A stretch of 15,017 bases of DNA from JBHIFE01 sp046760985. Its GTDB lineage: Bacteria; Chloroflexota; Dehalococcoidia; Dehalococcoidales; RBG-16-60-22. The notes under the pieces are model-generated. The model did not search any database. It worked only from the letters and a program-made list of their open reading frames with translations, and was not told where the DNA came from. The number at the start of each line of letters is the position of its first letter. The first letter of the stretch is position 1. Both the position numbers and the translations under genes were made by a program. Positions 1-6,737 of the stretch are shown here, in pieces. The stretch is taken from the NCBI GenBank assembly GCA_046760985.1, contig JBHIFE010000030.1, forward strand, positions 1-15,017. Direction: 5' to 3'.

Positions 1-185
1 ACTTCAGGTGGCAACTTGGGGATAGTCCTGCCCAGGGCTAGAAGGATAAATGATAAGATAAGCATGCATATTCCCAGAGCAGTTAGCCAGGTTAGGAGGA
101 AGATAAAGTAATCAGCTAAAGATATCAGGCTACCAGCAATTAGTAGTCCAAGTCCTGCCCAGATATATGAATTTTTATTTAGCAA
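1..185 (-). CDS. Partial small membrane protein, 3' end outside the window
   Basis: An open frame runs from position 185 to the window edge (61 residues, no stop). It holds two hydrophobic stretches, roughly residues 8-27 and 29-51, which look like a two-helix membrane hairpin, followed by a polar proline-rich tail (RTIPKLPPE). The frame has a stop just upstream and no ATG. The likely start is TTG at 185-183, two bases after the stop of the preceding gene, with a GGAGGAG ribosome binding site inside that gene's last codons. That suggests translational coupling to the upstream surface protein. I recognise no family; the function is unknown. TTG use and truncation lower the confidence. Confidence 0.5.
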   Translation of the reverse strand, partial: MLNKNSYIWAGLGLLIAGSLISLADYFIFLLTWLTALGICMLILSFILLALGRTIPKLPPE

Positions 186-187
186 CT

Positions 188-2389
188 CTATCTCTGCTCC
201 TCCTCAACTCTACGAGCGATAACTACTCGCCAGGCAACTCCGCCGATGATGATGACCGCAGCGATAATACCGCCGATTAGCCACCAGTTAATTGGTGCGG
301 CCAGTGGCGGCTTTATTGGCATAGGTGGTGGCATCGGCGGTATCTCTTCGACCACAGGTGGGACTTTTTCCTTGACAACGAACCAGCCAGTTAGTCTATT
401 GACAGCTACCATATAAGTACCTGGGATATCCTTGGCAGCGGTGAAAGTTACTCTTTGACTGGCACCACCGGCAACTGTAACCTCCTTTTCTTCTACTACC
501 AAATCGTCTATTTTGAGAGTTACTTTGTAGGTGCCGGTAAGGTCCCCGGTATTAGTTACAATGACGCTGATAGTTACCCTCTCTCCTGTATTAACCTCAG
601 TCGGAGATATGATAAGAGTGCTGGTAGTGAAAGCAGCCGGGGCTAGAGGCGTTTTAACCTTGAATGTTCCCTGCAACCTGTCGATCTTTGCTGTGTATTC
701 TCCAGCAATAGCCGGAGTCACGCTGAAGCTAACCGTCTCACTATCACCACCGTCAAGGGTAACTTCCTTCATTTCAACTACCAAGTCATCTATTTTTAGG
801 CTTACCTCGTAGCTTCCGGTGAGGTCACCGGCGTTGGTGACAAGGACACTGATGGTTATGCTTTCCCCAAGATAAATTTCAGTGGGAGTTATAGATAAGT
901 CAGTGGTGGTAAAGATGGCAGGACGAGTTGGTGCCAGGACGGCAAAGGCGGAAAAGTGGCTGACCTTTGCCGTGATGGTATCAGTCTCTGGGTCAACGGT
1001 GCTTTCCAGCTCTACCCATTGACTAGTACTCTTATCAAATGTAGCCACAACTAAGTTCTTTTCGGCAACCCCTTCAGGTATCAAAGATGCATCATATTTG
1101 ATGCTGAGGTCTATCGGTGGGTCAAAGGTGGCTCCCTCAGGACCAATATGATAAACCGGGGGAATAATTATGAAATATACTGGTGGGTCAGGTGGCTCTG
1201 CCATCTCTTTTATGGTTATGCTAGATAGTAGTGAGCCTGCTCTGTTTAAGCCGATGGTATCTTTAGGTATGAAGAGTTCAACATTGCCGTCCTCACTTTT
1301 AGCGGTGACATCTTCGGTGAATCTACCTTTCTCAGTTACCGAACCAAGTACACTGGTTATACCGGCAGCCCCGGCTCCTGCCCCTGGAGCACCTGGGGCG
1401 GCAGCTGGGGCTGGGGCGGCGATGGTAACAGTGAAGGAATCACTGGCATAATTTGCTGGTGTGGTCACATTGCCAGCAGCATCAGTGGCTCTGACCTCCA
1501 CAGTATAGGAGCCAGCGGACAGTGTGGAGGTGGTAAAGGTATAACTTTCGCTGGCTTCATCAAAAGCCCCGTCCACAGCACTAGCTGCTGTCCAAGTGCC
1601 GCCATCAATCCGATACTGCACTGAAGCTATGGTGGTGGTATTATCGGTGGCAGTTCCGGTAAACGTTGGTGTGGTGTCGGTGGTTGGGTCTGGGGTCAGG
1701 GCGGTTATGGCTACTGTCGGTGGGGTAGTGTCTATGGTGAAGGAATACAAATCGCCGCTAGGTCCAGGAGTGCCTTGGGCATCCACTCCTCTTACTTCAA
1801 AGGAATGGCTGCCATCAGCAACGGTAGTAAAAGTGTAAGTGGTTACATTGCCAATGTCAGTAAAAGCAGTAACACCGACTATCCTGACTTGATAGGAGGC
1901 GGCATTAGTAACTGCGTTCCAGGTAAAGGTTGGGGTATTGTCGTTATCTGGGGTAGTCCTTTGTATATTGGTTGGCGCCGCCAAGGTCGGCAGAGCCGAA
2001 ATGGATAGGTTAAGCTCGGTTACATCTCCTATGGTGAAGGTGTAGGTTCCAGCTTCTACCCCCTGAACATAAAGGACAATGGCATCGCCATTTACCCCCC
2101 CTTCCTTGGCGCTTGTTTCCGGGTCATCAGCGGGGACCTTGAACGTGAGGTCATCGCCATACCTGCCGCTGGATGTTTGGGCGGTTGGTGTGTAGGGGAA
2201 GTTAGCTCCGGCAATAGCTGCGGTTACCGGGATGCCATCGGCGGCAGCAGAACCGCCAATGGTAACTGCTCCATAGAACACGTGTGGTGGCTGAGGAACC
2301 GCTACAGCTGACGCCGGGAGTAGTATTGACACTATCAATACGGTGATTAAGGCACTGGTGATTGATATGTTTTTCTTGGTCATGGACAC
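188..2389 (-). CDS. Secreted, membrane-anchored Ig-like/CARDB repeat surface protein
   Basis: A 733-residue exported protein. A signal peptide covers about residues 1-30 (basic start, hydrophobic core, ending ASAVA). Domains in order: a beta-rich N-terminal domain (about 35-130, HVFYGAVTIGG), a fibronectin/Ig-like domain (135-220), a second Ig-like domain with the DTTPPTV and ATDAAGN signatures (221-324), a low-complexity Ala/Pro/Gly linker (325-343), a ZU5-like domain ending in HFSAFAV (346-486), two tandem CARDB-type repeats (492-579 and 587-673), a Pro-rich stalk, one transmembrane helix (702-722) and a basic cytoplasmic tail. This is the usual layout of a cell-surface adhesion or scaffold protein. 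The GTG at 2389 is given as start; an ATG two codons inside (2383) is equally likely, and neither has a clear Shine-Dalgarno. It lies 116 bases after the XRE/ectodomain gene and may be co-transcribed with it. Ligand unknown. Confidence 0.85.
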   Translation of the reverse strand: MSMTKKNISITSALITVLIVSILLPASAVAVPQPPHVFYGAVTIGGSAAADGIPVTAAIAGANFPYTPTAQTSSGRYGDDLTFKVPADDPETSAKEGGVNGDAIVLYVQGVEAGTYTFTIGDVTELNLSISALPTLAAPTNIQRTTPDNDNTPTFTWNAVTNAASYQVRIVGVTAFTDIGNVTTYTFTTVADGSHSFEVRGVDAQGTPGPSGDLYSFTIDTTPPTVAITALTPDPTTDTTPTFTGTATDNTTTIASVQYRIDGGTWTAASAVDGAFDEASESYTFTTSTLSAGSYTVEVRATDAAGNVTTPANYASDSFTVTIAAPAPAAAPGAPGAGAGAAGITSVLGSVTEKGRFTEDVTAKSEDGNVELFIPKDTIGLNRAGSLLSSITIKEMAEPPDPPVYFIIIPPVYHIGPEGATFDPPIDLSIKYDASLIPEGVAEKNLVVATFDKSTSQWVELESTVDPETDTITAKVSHFSAFAVLAPTRPAIFTTTDLSITPTEIYLGESITISVLVTNAGDLTGSYEVSLKIDDLVVEMKEVTLDGGDSETVSFSVTPAIAGEYTAKIDRLQGTFKVKTPLAPAAFTTSTLIISPTEVNTGERVTISVIVTNTGDLTGTYKVTLKIDDLVVEEKEVTVAGGASQRVTFTAAKDIPGTYMVAVNRLTGWFVVKEKVPPVVEEIPPMPPPMPIKPPLAAPINWWLIGGIIAAVIIIGGVAWRVVIARRVEEEQR

Positions 2390-2411
2390 TGCTAAAATAT
2401 TTCTTTATCGT

Positions 2412-2472
2412 ACCCAGCCCTCCTTGTGCCTCGGGTTTTTGCCACCTTTTTGAACACCAAGGAGGGCTGGGT
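2412..2472. repeat. Perfect 15-bp inverted repeat between two surface-protein genes
   Basis: The arms at 2412-2426 and 2458-2472 are exact reverse complements (ACCCAGCCCTCCTTG and its complement), separated by a 31-base spacer. In the minus-strand transcript the hairpin starts 34 bases after the stop codon of the 1290-residue gene and ends about 20 bases before the GTG start of the next. No clear U-tract follows the arm on the minus strand, and only three T's follow on the plus strand, so it is not a textbook intrinsic terminator. It may be an mRNA stabiliser, a processing site that sets unequal expression of the two genes, or a weak terminator. Confidence 0.7.
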
Positions 2473-2505
2473 TTCTCACTCTATCTGCATTAGCCTATTC
2501 CCAGC

Positions 2506-5500
2506 TTACGGTACGATGGTACCTGCCTCGACCATATAGAGCCAGAAGCCGCGCCCGGGCTGCATAGTATCAGTTGAGATCAGGCGGTCAAATCTACCGA
2601 GATCTATCTCCGGCCTACCCTGTCCTCCCATCGGGAAACTAATGTAGTTGAGATACTGGAGGAGGGAGCCCCACTTTTGCTGGGGTACGGTTACGCTACT
2701 GAGAGCTGTGCTCACTGGCAGAGGGTTCTCTGAGTGCAAGCCGACGAGGTTCCAGCCGGCATAGACACTATAGGTGGGCGGCACTACTGCTCCTGCTTGC
2801 AGAACTTGCCCAGCAATAGTGAGCTTAATCGGTGCCGGGGTATTGGGCAGCCCGGTAGCCATCGGTCCGGAGACCTTACCGGCTGCGGTAAATGCGGCTA
2901 GGTCTTTCATCTTGAACCAGTAACCCTTTCCGGCTTCAATTGTGGTCAGGTCACCACCAACGCCTGGCTGATAGAGCTTCCATTCATCGGCTGTACCGGC
3001 TGCGGAGGCATCATAGTACCAGACTCGCTCAAACAGTGTAGTTGCCGTGATATTAGCCGTCAGGGTGGTTATATTATCGGTGGTCGGAATTAGTGGCGAG
3101 GAGACCAGGTTCCAATCAGGCATGAGATAGATGTTGAACGCCTCAAGGGTAGTTACTACCTTGGTGGTAACGGTTAGCTGAGACAGATTACCGGCAGTAT
3201 CCCAGGCTTTGACTGTCCAGGAGTAGTCACCGGCGGGTGTGCCTGAGGGCAGCTGCATCGGTATGATATAATTCATAGCTGTCTTGGTAGCCGATGTGAA
3301 GCCCCAGTTATCTATAACTGCCTCAGGAATGTCGTCCTTACTTAACGCCGAAGGCCAATCAGCCTGGGACTGACCTGGTGTAACTAGCTTTACCGAGGCA
3401 ACATCGCTGGCAGCATCAGTGACGTTAAGGGCGATGAAGAAGGAATCACCGGGCCGGGCTGAAATTTCGCCGGTCTTATAGGCAACATCATAGGTGGTGT
3501 TCCCGCTGGTGGAAGGGAAGACAGCGTTAAACACCGGTCCGGTGGAATCCAGTGTAATATACGCGGTAACATTATCGGTCAGATTCACCTTATCTTTGGC
3601 TTCAATGAAGATGGTATTGACCCCTTCTGATAACATTATTGACTGGGAGAAGGAGATATTATCGGTTAGAGTAGTGGTAGACCACTCCAGCACGCCATTC
3701 TTTTTTAGCTCCAGACGGTCAAAGTTGGCTTCGGTCACGTTGCCCGAGATGGTCTGGTATAACTGGTTGGTGGGGGTGGTCACCGGGCTAAGGCTGATGA
3801 CCGGAGCTGTGGTATCCAGTGAGCCGGTAACACTGGCGGAGCCAGTAAGTTTGGGATCGTAGTTGGTTCTTGCTGCCGTAACTGAAATGGTGTTGGAGCC
3901 CTCAGCCAGGGTGAAGATGGTGCTGAACTGAAGGTTTTCGTCTACAGACACCGACTGTCCCTGGAAGCCAGCACCGGTTATGCTGATGTCATCTACATAC
4001 CAGCCCTCAAAGTTATTCATAATATCGTCCATGGTATCAAAACGGAACCTTAGGTATATATCCTGACCAGCAAAGTCAGCGAGAGAGACCTCAACTTTGG
4101 TCCATGTTCTCTCTGGCACCATAGTTAAAGCATCAAATTGCTCCTGGGTTATATCGGGGGGAACAAATGGTGGCCAGAATTTAGCTACCCAGGCAACCGG
4201 TTGCCAGTTGCTGCCATCGGTGGAGGCTTCAACCAGCTTGCGGTCAGGCCAGAAGTCTAGCTCACTGTCATACCAAGTCCAAAAGGTGAGGATATTATCA
4301 GCACCAACACTTATTGGATTCTTGGTTTTCAGAATGCCGGCATTGGCATACATTCCAGTGTCATAGTTTCCGGTGCTCTCTTTGGCATAACGCCAGGACC
4401 AGCCACTGCCGGTGGTGTGGTCTCTCTCACTGGAGCGATGCCATAAGTCCTCTTGACTGTAGGGAGGTCCCCACATCATCATGCCACTAATATTCAGGTG
4501 TTCCCACTTGGCATTGGTAGTAGCCTCATTTTCTACATCGTCCTGAAAAGCCGTCACCGCAGGCAGGGCAACGCCCACGGTGACGGTGGCGATGGAGGGG
4601 TCATTAATAGAGCCGGAGACGGTAATGTTCTCCGAGCCGGCGGCAACCGCAAAGTTCTGTGTGGGCGCACTAATGGTAACCTCGGGGGCAGTGGTCAATT
4701 TACTCAGAGTGAAGCTATCGGTCTCAGTATAGGTGGTGCCGTCGGCAATAACCTTGAACTCAGTGGTATAATTGCCAATCGGTGTGTTCTCCACTTCAGG
4801 CACTGCTCCCGATTTGGAAGCCCGGTAAACCTTACCCGGCCACTGGGTCGTCCCGATGTATAATATATTGTAGGCAGTTCCGCTAAAGGTTTCGCTGACC
4901 AAGGTAAGACCCCGAATGTCCCACAGACCGGTCATCCAGTCATTGATGTAGTCCCCGGTGCTGCCGTCTACCTTAACGATACAATCCATCTGGGCGGCAT
5001 AGAGGCCACTGCTGTCATAGGCTAAGGCATCAAAACCCCAGATAGGAGGGCCGGGCATCATCGGGTCCGTGGGCCAGGTGCTGGCTACGTCAAAGCTGGT
5101 TATGAGAGCACCAGTGGACTTGTCACGCTTATCAATCCTGAGCTCATCGCGGTGGGCGATGAAGAGGTTGGTGCCATCAGAGGCAAGCCCGCCAATAGGA
5201 TTGAGGTTGGATAGACCAGTGATGGCGGTCCAGTTGCCGGAAACATACTTGGCTACCTTACCTTTATCCATCCAGGTGTTAGGGTCCCATTCATTGTAGG
5301 CGGCATAGAGGGTGCTGCCAATGAAGGTTAAACCTTGCGTGTTCCAGGAGTTGCCGGGAGCGGCAAAATAACTATTATAGTTTCCCTGGGTATCTATTTT
5401 AATGATAATATCTTTGTAGTCGGTGCCATTCCAGTAGTTAGCCGGGACAAGGACATACAAATAGGTGCCATCATAGGCTAAGCCTTGGGGCTGGTCAAGA

Positions 5501-6378
5501 GATGCCCCGGTGTCCCATTGAACTTGGTCGGGTACTGACATATCAATGTCAAAGCTCAAGTCAGCACCGGGCAATTCACTGGGTGGTGGCGTTGGCGGGG
5601 TGGTGAGGGTGTAGGGGGGAGTCCATTGGATAGTGTAACTAATATTACCACTGCCGGTGCTGTAGCCATAGCCATAACCATAACCATAGGCACCTACTCC
5701 GGGCTGCCAAGTTACGTCAACCTCTAAGAAGCCTGGCAAATTTGCGTAAGTGTATGTGCCCGGGGTAAGAGGCAACGTCTGGGTAAACGACTCGGGACCG
5801 GTAATATTCAGGCTGATGGACTGGAAGTCTTTGGACTCCAAGGCGTTAAATTGGATGTCAGCTGGAATGGTTACACTTTCCCCGAGGAGATAGGTAGTGT
5901 TGCCCGAAATAGGGGAGTCAGACACAGATGCCGAAATACCGAAGGCTCTCACTGGAATTGGAGATGAAAACCATAATGAGGTACCAATGGCGATTACCAA
6001 AATAATGGCTATTGCTACCCGGGCGAAGCTTCTAAGAGGTATGGATAACTTGGGCATAGCCACACTCCTTTTACTTGAGTTCCTGACCTTTTTGTGAATA
6101 AGGTCTGACCTTAAGAGTTGTAATGTCTCCCGATTTTTCAGCATTTGGGCTATGTCAGATGGAATCCTCCCAGCTAAAGTGATTAATTCGTCTTTGTCAG
6201 CATTTAAGACCCCAGACAGTCGCAATATTACCTTCTCACTGGGAGGTGGTAATATTCCGTTTTCAATTTTGCTAAGGTAAGAAAAGTCAATGTTCACCTT
6301 GTCGGCAAGCTCACGCTGGGTCAGGTGGGCTTGAATTCGTAACTCTCTTAGCCTTGCGCCAAATTCTTGAGTTTCCAT
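2506..6378 (-). CDS. XRE helix-turn-helix / transmembrane / giant ectodomain fusion protein
   Basis: A 1290-residue protein. Residues 8-72 are a canonical XRE/Cro-type HTH domain (core TQRELADKVN, YLSKIENG). A basic linker (90-120) leads to one transmembrane segment (about 121-138). The rest is extracytoplasmic: an Ig-like region (150-255) containing a Gly-Tyr run (229-239); a Pro-rich linker; a probable beta-propeller (about 281-555) with repeated 'LAYDGTYLYV'-type strands; a MAM/immune-inhibitor-A-like jelly roll (about 610-802, ending WYVDDISITG); two Ig-like domains (855-945, 950-1075); and a C-terminal pair of WNLV...G(K/R)G(Y/F)W modules (1081-1290). The basic linker predicts N-in/C-out topology. 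The start ATG at 6378 has GAGG six bases upstream and lies below a strong promoter. The arrangement recalls RodZ or ToxR-type membrane regulators, but the ectodomain is far larger. An internal start at residue 108 is listed separately. Confidence 0.85.
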   Translation of the reverse strand: METQEFGARLRELRIQAHLTQRELADKVNIDFSYLSKIENGILPPPSEKVILRLSGVLNADKDELITLAGRIPSDIAQMLKNRETLQLLRSDLIHKKVRNSSKRSVAMPKLSIPLRSFARVAIAIILVIAIGTSLWFSSPIPVRAFGISASVSDSPISGNTTYLLGESVTIPADIQFNALESKDFQSISLNITGPESFTQTLPLTPGTYTYANLPGFLEVDVTWQPGVGAYGYGYGYGYSTGSGNISYTIQWTPPYTLTTPPTPPPSELPGADLSFDIDMSVPDQVQWDTGASLDQPQGLAYDGTYLYVLVPANYWNGTDYKDIIIKIDTQGNYNSYFAAPGNSWNTQGLTFIGSTLYAAYNEWDPNTWMDKGKVAKYVSGNWTAITGLSNLNPIGGLASDGTNLFIAHRDELRIDKRDKSTGALITSFDVASTWPTDPMMPGPPIWGFDALAYDSSGLYAAQMDCIVKVDGSTGDYINDWMTGLWDIRGLTLVSETFSGTAYNILYIGTTQWPGKVYRASKSGAVPEVENTPIGNYTTEFKVIADGTTYTETDSFTLSKLTTAPEVTISAPTQNFAVAAGSENITVSGSINDPSIATVTVGVALPAVTAFQDDVENEATTNAKWEHLNISGMMMWGPPYSQEDLWHRSSERDHTTGSGWSWRYAKESTGNYDTGMYANAGILKTKNPISVGADNILTFWTWYDSELDFWPDRKLVEASTDGSNWQPVAWVAKFWPPFVPPDITQEQFDALTMVPERTWTKVEVSLADFAGQDIYLRFRFDTMDDIMNNFEGWYVDDISITGAGFQGQSVSVDENLQFSTIFTLAEGSNTISVTAARTNYDPKLTGSASVTGSLDTTAPVISLSPVTTPTNQLYQTISGNVTEANFDRLELKKNGVLEWSTTTLTDNISFSQSIMLSEGVNTIFIEAKDKVNLTDNVTAYITLDSTGPVFNAVFPSTSGNTTYDVAYKTGEISARPGDSFFIALNVTDAASDVASVKLVTPGQSQADWPSALSKDDIPEAVIDNWGFTSATKTAMNYIIPMQLPSGTPAGDYSWTVKAWDTAGNLSQLTVTTKVVTTLEAFNIYLMPDWNLVSSPLIPTTDNITTLTANITATTLFERVWYYDASAAGTADEWKLYQPGVGGDLTTIEAGKGYWFKMKDLAAFTAAGKVSGPMATGLPNTPAPIKLTIAGQVLQAGAVVPPTYSVYAGWNLVGLHSENPLPVSTALSSVTVPQQKWGSLLQYLNYISFPMGGQGRPEIDLGRFDRLISTDTMQPGRGFWLYMVEAGTIVP
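5655..5697 (-). repeat. Short hexanucleotide repeat encoding Gly-Tyr run
   Basis: A run of near-identical six-base units (TATGGT/TATGGC read on the minus strand) encodes about five Gly-Tyr pairs at residues 229-239 of the large surface protein, between an Ig-like domain and a Pro-rich linker. It is short and imperfect. It could be a flexible linker or a small site of replication slippage. The units keep the reading frame, so changes in copy number would not inactivate the gene. Confidence 0.55.
6055..6072 (-). promoter_or_regulatory. Strong internal ribosome binding site and ATG within the XRE fusion gene
   Basis: On the minus strand AAAAGGAG is followed seven bases later by ATG at 6057-6055, in frame with the large gene (residue 108). 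This Shine-Dalgarno is stronger than the GAGG at the annotated start. The peptide it would begin, MPKLSIPLRSFAR followed by a hydrophobic core and SSPIPVRA, has the n-, h- and c-regions of a Sec signal peptide. A possible V-x-A cleavage site lies after residue 145. Internal initiation here would give a 1183-residue exported protein without the DNA-binding domain. The bases are seen directly; use of the site is inferred. Confidence 0.55.
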
Positions 6379-6395
6379 CTTTCGCCTCTATTAAA

Positions 6396-6410
6396 GTATG
6401 TTGAGTAAAA
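6396..6410. repeat. First copy of 15-base motif GYATGTTGAGTAAAA
   Basis: GTATGTTGAGTAAAA lies in the predicted 5' leader of the XRE fusion gene, 18 bases from its ATG. It matches the copy at 6577-6591 at 14 of 15 bases. The similarity continues loosely past the motif (TCAA, then T-rich). Confidence 0.5.
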
Positions 6411-6412
6411 AA

Positions 6413-6498
6413 TCAAATCCTTTTGGCAAAATTATGGACTAAATGGGACAAAATGTCAAGCCCTTTTGGCACAATTTTGGACTATTTTCGGCAAAAAA
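6413..6498. promoter_or_regulatory. Operator-like direct repeats containing TTTTGGCAAAA palindromes
   Basis: Two 32-base direct repeats (6413-6444 and 6456-6487, about 26 of 32 identical, start-to-start 43 bases) share the order TCAA, CCTTTTGGCA, GGACT. Each contains a palindrome-like core. The core at 6421-6431 is a perfect TTTTG-G-CAAAA dyad; that at 6464-6474 is TTTTG-G-CACAA. A third related core, TTTT-CGGC-AAAA, lies at 6485-6496. A separate perfect dyad GACA-AAA-TGTC sits at 6447-6457, overlapping the -35. The first core falls between the -10 and the predicted +1. Placement and symmetry fit binding sites for a dimeric repressor, and the XRE domain encoded just downstream is the obvious candidate. 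Confidence 0.55.
6431..6459 (-). promoter_or_regulatory. Near-consensus sigma70-type promoter of the XRE fusion gene
   Basis: On the minus strand TTGACA (6459-6454) and CATAAT (6436-6431) are separated by exactly 17 bases, matching the consensus at 11 of 12 positions. The predicted transcript would start near 6424, leaving a leader of roughly 45 bases before the ATG at 6378. Operator-like palindromes lie on both sides of the -10 and just upstream of the -35. Confidence 0.75.
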
Positions 6499-6551
6499 TC
6501 TAATTCTTAGAGCAATCATACGCTTTAAATCAAAGAATAAGTCATTTTTTC

Positions 6552-6580
6552 TGACAAATGTGCATATGACAAGTGTGCAT
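6552..6580. repeat. Tandem 14-base direct repeat TGACAARTGTGCAT
   Basis: Copies at 6552-6565 and 6567-6580 differ at one base and are spaced 15 bases start to start. They lie about 95-125 bases upstream of the predicted -35 of the XRE fusion gene. The position is compatible with an activator site. Confidence 0.6.
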
Positions 6581-6591
6581 GTTGAGTAAAA
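6577..6591. repeat. Second copy of 15-base motif GYATGTTGAGTAAAA
   Basis: GCATGTTGAGTAAAA lies 181 bases from the first copy, upstream of the promoter and overlapping the end of the tandem 14-base repeat. Paired sites flanking a promoter can serve looping repression; that role is only inferred here. Confidence 0.5.
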
Positions 6592-6679
6592 GTTCAAGCG
6601 ATTTTTAAATTGAAGGAAAGAAAATATTATGGGGGGAAGGGGAATAAAGTAGCTATATAGTGTTAATCAGGAGGCTAGT

Positions 6680-6709
6680 AAAAAGGCAGGGGCAGTTGCC
6701 CCCACCTTT
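6680..6709 (-). terminator. Intrinsic terminator of the acyl-CoA synthetase/lyase operon
   Basis: The arms at 6682-6694 and 6697-6709 can pair over 12-13 positions with two G-U wobbles. The GC-rich core is GGGGCA/TGCCCC with a very short loop. On the minus strand the stem ends in CTTTTTA. It lies 29 bases past the stop of the lyase gene and separates that operon from the XRE fusion gene. Confidence 0.8.
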
Positions 6710-6737
6710 GTACCTGCACTCAGTTTTATAATTTCAT

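Larger units (their letters stand above)
6379..6737. other. 359-base AT-rich gene-free regulatory region
   Basis: No credible gene is seen on either strand. Reading leftward, it holds the terminator of the acyl-CoA operon (6680-6709), a purine-rich stretch near 6614-6645, a tandem 14-base repeat (6552-6580), two distant copies of a 15-base motif (6396-6410 and 6577-6591), operator-like palindromes and the promoter of the XRE fusion gene. The density of repeats is much higher than in any other gap in the window. Confidence 0.7.

Noticed and set aside
455..2008. Several plus-strand open frames of 63-93 codons
   Set aside because: They lie antisense within the 733-residue surface gene, show no domain-like sequence and have no ribosome binding sites of note. 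They are shadows of a repetitive coding frame.
3494..5299. Plus-strand open frames up to 136 codons within the large XRE/ectodomain gene
   Set aside because: Composition is explained by the minus-strand codons; no recognisable domains and no promoter or ribosome binding site support them.
5655..5697. Phase-variation microsatellite in the Gly-Tyr run
   Set aside because: The unit is six bases and imperfect, so slippage would keep the frame; not a switch by itself.
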